Below, piece after piece: positions 6,037-7,153 of a DNA stretch of 7,153 bases (the first letter of the stretch is position 1; the number at the start of each line of letters is the position of its first letter). The position numbers and the translations under genes were made by a program. The notes under the pieces are model-generated. The model had not been told where the DNA came from, did no database searches, and saw only the letters and a program-made list of their open reading frames with translations. Origin of the DNA: JAZFYD01 sp036443405 (GTDB lineage: Bacteria > Planctomycetota > PLA2); contig JAZFYD010000115.1 of assembly GCA_036443405.1 (NCBI GenBank), positions 1-7,153 on the forward strand, written 5' to 3'.

Positions 6037-7153
6037 TCAGCGGCGCAGCAGTTTCACGCGGTAGAGGCGCCGATGGTCTTCGAGGATGAAGCTGACCGGA
6101 ACGCCGCGGCTGATGGCCGGCTCCCATTCGCGCATCTGCGCCAGGAACTGTGACGGGGAGTTTACCGAGACCATCCGCTGGCGCGGCAATGCGACTCCGA
6201 CGATGACGTCGCCCACTGCGAGCAGCGGTTGCTTCGGGTCGATCAGCGCTGCCGAATCGGGATGCACCTTCGCAACCACGATGCCGGGCCGGTGAGACGG
6301 CACGCCGGCGGCCGCACGCGCCTCGTCGTCGAGCGCCGCGACATCGATCCCGAAGCTGTAGAGCGGTTCCTCCGCAAGGCGCACCGAGATCAGGTGTCGG
6401 GTCTTGTCGCGTTGGACGGTGAAGCGCACTTCGCTGCCCGGGCCGGCCGTCGAGAGTTTGGCTCGCAGGGACGCGAGGTCGCGGAGCGGACGGCCTCCCA
6501 CATCGAGAAGCAGATCGCCCTTTTTCAGTCCCGCGCGCGCCGCCGCGCTTCCGGGAACGACGTGGGAAGTCAAGAGCGCGCCGGTGGCGTCGATGCCGAG
6601 GCGCTTGAGCTCCGCCGCCGTAACCGGTGCCGCGATGATCCCGAGATACCCGCGCCGCGCGAGGCCCGTTTCGATGATCGAGATCGCGACGGTGCGTGCC
6701 AGGTTGATCGGGATCGCGAATCCGACACCCGCGTTGGTGTGCGACATCGGCGAAGCGATCGCGGTGTTCACGCCGACGACCTGGCCGTCGAGATTGATCA
6801 GCGCGCCGCCGGAGTTGCCCGGGTTGAGCGCGGCGTCGGTCTGGATGAAGTCTTCGGTCCGATCCGTCTTCGCGTTGCCGATCACGCTGGTGCGCCCCGT
6901 CGCGCTGACGATGCCGGCGCTGACGCTCGATTCGAGATCGAACGGCGCGCCGATCGCGATGACCCATTCACCGACCTCGAGTTTGTCGCTGTCGCCCAAG
7001 ACGGCGACGGGGAGGTCCTTGAGATCCCGGATCTGGACAACCGCGATGTCGCTGCGAGCGTCATCCCCGAGCCGTCGCACGTTTTTCGCGACACGGCCGT
7101 CCGGCAGATAAACGTCGATGCGCGTGCCGTTCAGGACCACGTGCCGGTTCGTG
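6037..7153 (-). CDS. HtrA/Deg-family serine protease with two PDZ domains (5' end beyond window)
   Basis: The visible part is about 371 codons; the N-terminus (signal or anchor and the first protease strands) lies past the right edge. The trypsin-like triad can be read: His at 7141-7143 in TNRHVV, Asp at 7048-7050 in ARSDIAVV, and the nucleophile Ser at 6811-6813 in NPGNSGGAL. VGFAIPINLA and RGYLGI follow, the latter being the carboxylate-binding loop of PDZ1. PDZ1 contains SAAARAGLKKGDLLLDVGG. A second, more divergent PDZ-like domain runs from about YSFGIDV to the C-terminus. Family members work as periplasmic proteases or chaperones for misfolded envelope proteins. The apparent GTG start at 7140 is false, because the catalytic His lies upstream of it. 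The gene is convergent with Nudix, and its promoter is not in view. Whether it is DegP-, DegQ- or DegS-like cannot be decided; two PDZ domains favour the DegP/DegQ layout. Confidence 0.93.
   Translation of the reverse strand, partial: TNRHVVLNGTRIDVYLPDGRVAKNVRRLGDDARSDIAVVQIRDLKDLPVAVLGDSDKLEVGEWVIAIGAPFDLESSVSAGIVSATGRTSVIGNAKTDRTEDFIQTDAALNPGNSGGALINLDGQVVGVNTAIASPMSHTNAGVGFAIPINLARTVAISIIETGLARRGYLGIIAAPVTAAELKRLGIDATGALLTSHVVPGSAAARAGLKKGDLLLDVGGRPLRDLASLRAKLSTAGPGSEVRFTVQRDKTRHLISVRLAEEPLYSFGIDVAALDDEARAAAGVPSHRPGIVVAKVHPDSAALIDPKQPLLAVGDVIVGVALPRQRMVSVNSPSQFLAQMREWEPAISRGVPVSFILEDHRRLYRVKLLRR

Noticed and set aside
7138..7140. GTG at 7140 as the start of the serine protease
   Set aside because: The frame stays open to the window edge and the codons before it encode TNRH, containing the catalytic histidine, so the gene begins outside the window.

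Overview
The window is a G+C-rich, densely coding bacterial segment with four GTG starts and 4-bp gene overlaps. Codon use is strongly biased to G/C at third positions. The acyl-CoA dehydrogenase begins VPNFFTQNLDL and has a long helical C-terminal extension, a type I associate with Deltaproteobacteria-like lineages (Desulfobacterota, Myxococcota and relatives) and other uncultured high-GC groups. The assignment is from memory and tentative; there is no rRNA or other marker gene here.

Layout. (1) Positions 1-205 contain no gene. They carry a perfect 8-bp hairpin repeat and a degenerate tandem repeat with an exact 58-bp period. (2) Positions 206-3617, minus strand, form a three-gene surface-polysaccharide operon transcribed right to left: a GT-A family 2 glycosyltransferase, a GT-B family 4 glycosyltransferase (ATGA overlap), and a MOP-type polysaccharide flippase. 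The first two would extend a lipid-linked glycan on the cytoplasmic face, and the flippase would export it. (3) Positions 3618-3771 are a divergent intergenic region with a possible promoter for the rightward genes. (4) Positions 3772-6017, plus strand, hold an acyl-CoA dehydrogenase and a zinc-ribbon Nudix hydrolase joined by a GTGA overlap, probably one operon for acyl-CoA oxidation plus nucleotide-derivative clean-up. (5) Positions 6037-7153, minus strand, encode the catalytic and double-PDZ part of an HtrA/Deg-family serine protease. Its N-terminus lies beyond the right edge, and it converges on the Nudix gene with only 19 bp between them.

The most interesting signal is a 27-bp palindromic element found twice: once in the non-coding repeat region (23-49) and once in frame inside the acyl-CoA dehydrogenase (4353-4379). 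There it encodes an apparent extra surface loop between the TEPGAGSD motif and the next conserved strand. The copies differ at only three positions. Two of these are a compensating swap of one base pair in the stem and the third is in the loop, so both copies stay perfect hairpins. This resembles a small dispersed palindromic element that tolerates insertion into protein-coding genes. No defence system, CRISPR array, transposase, tRNA or rRNA was found.
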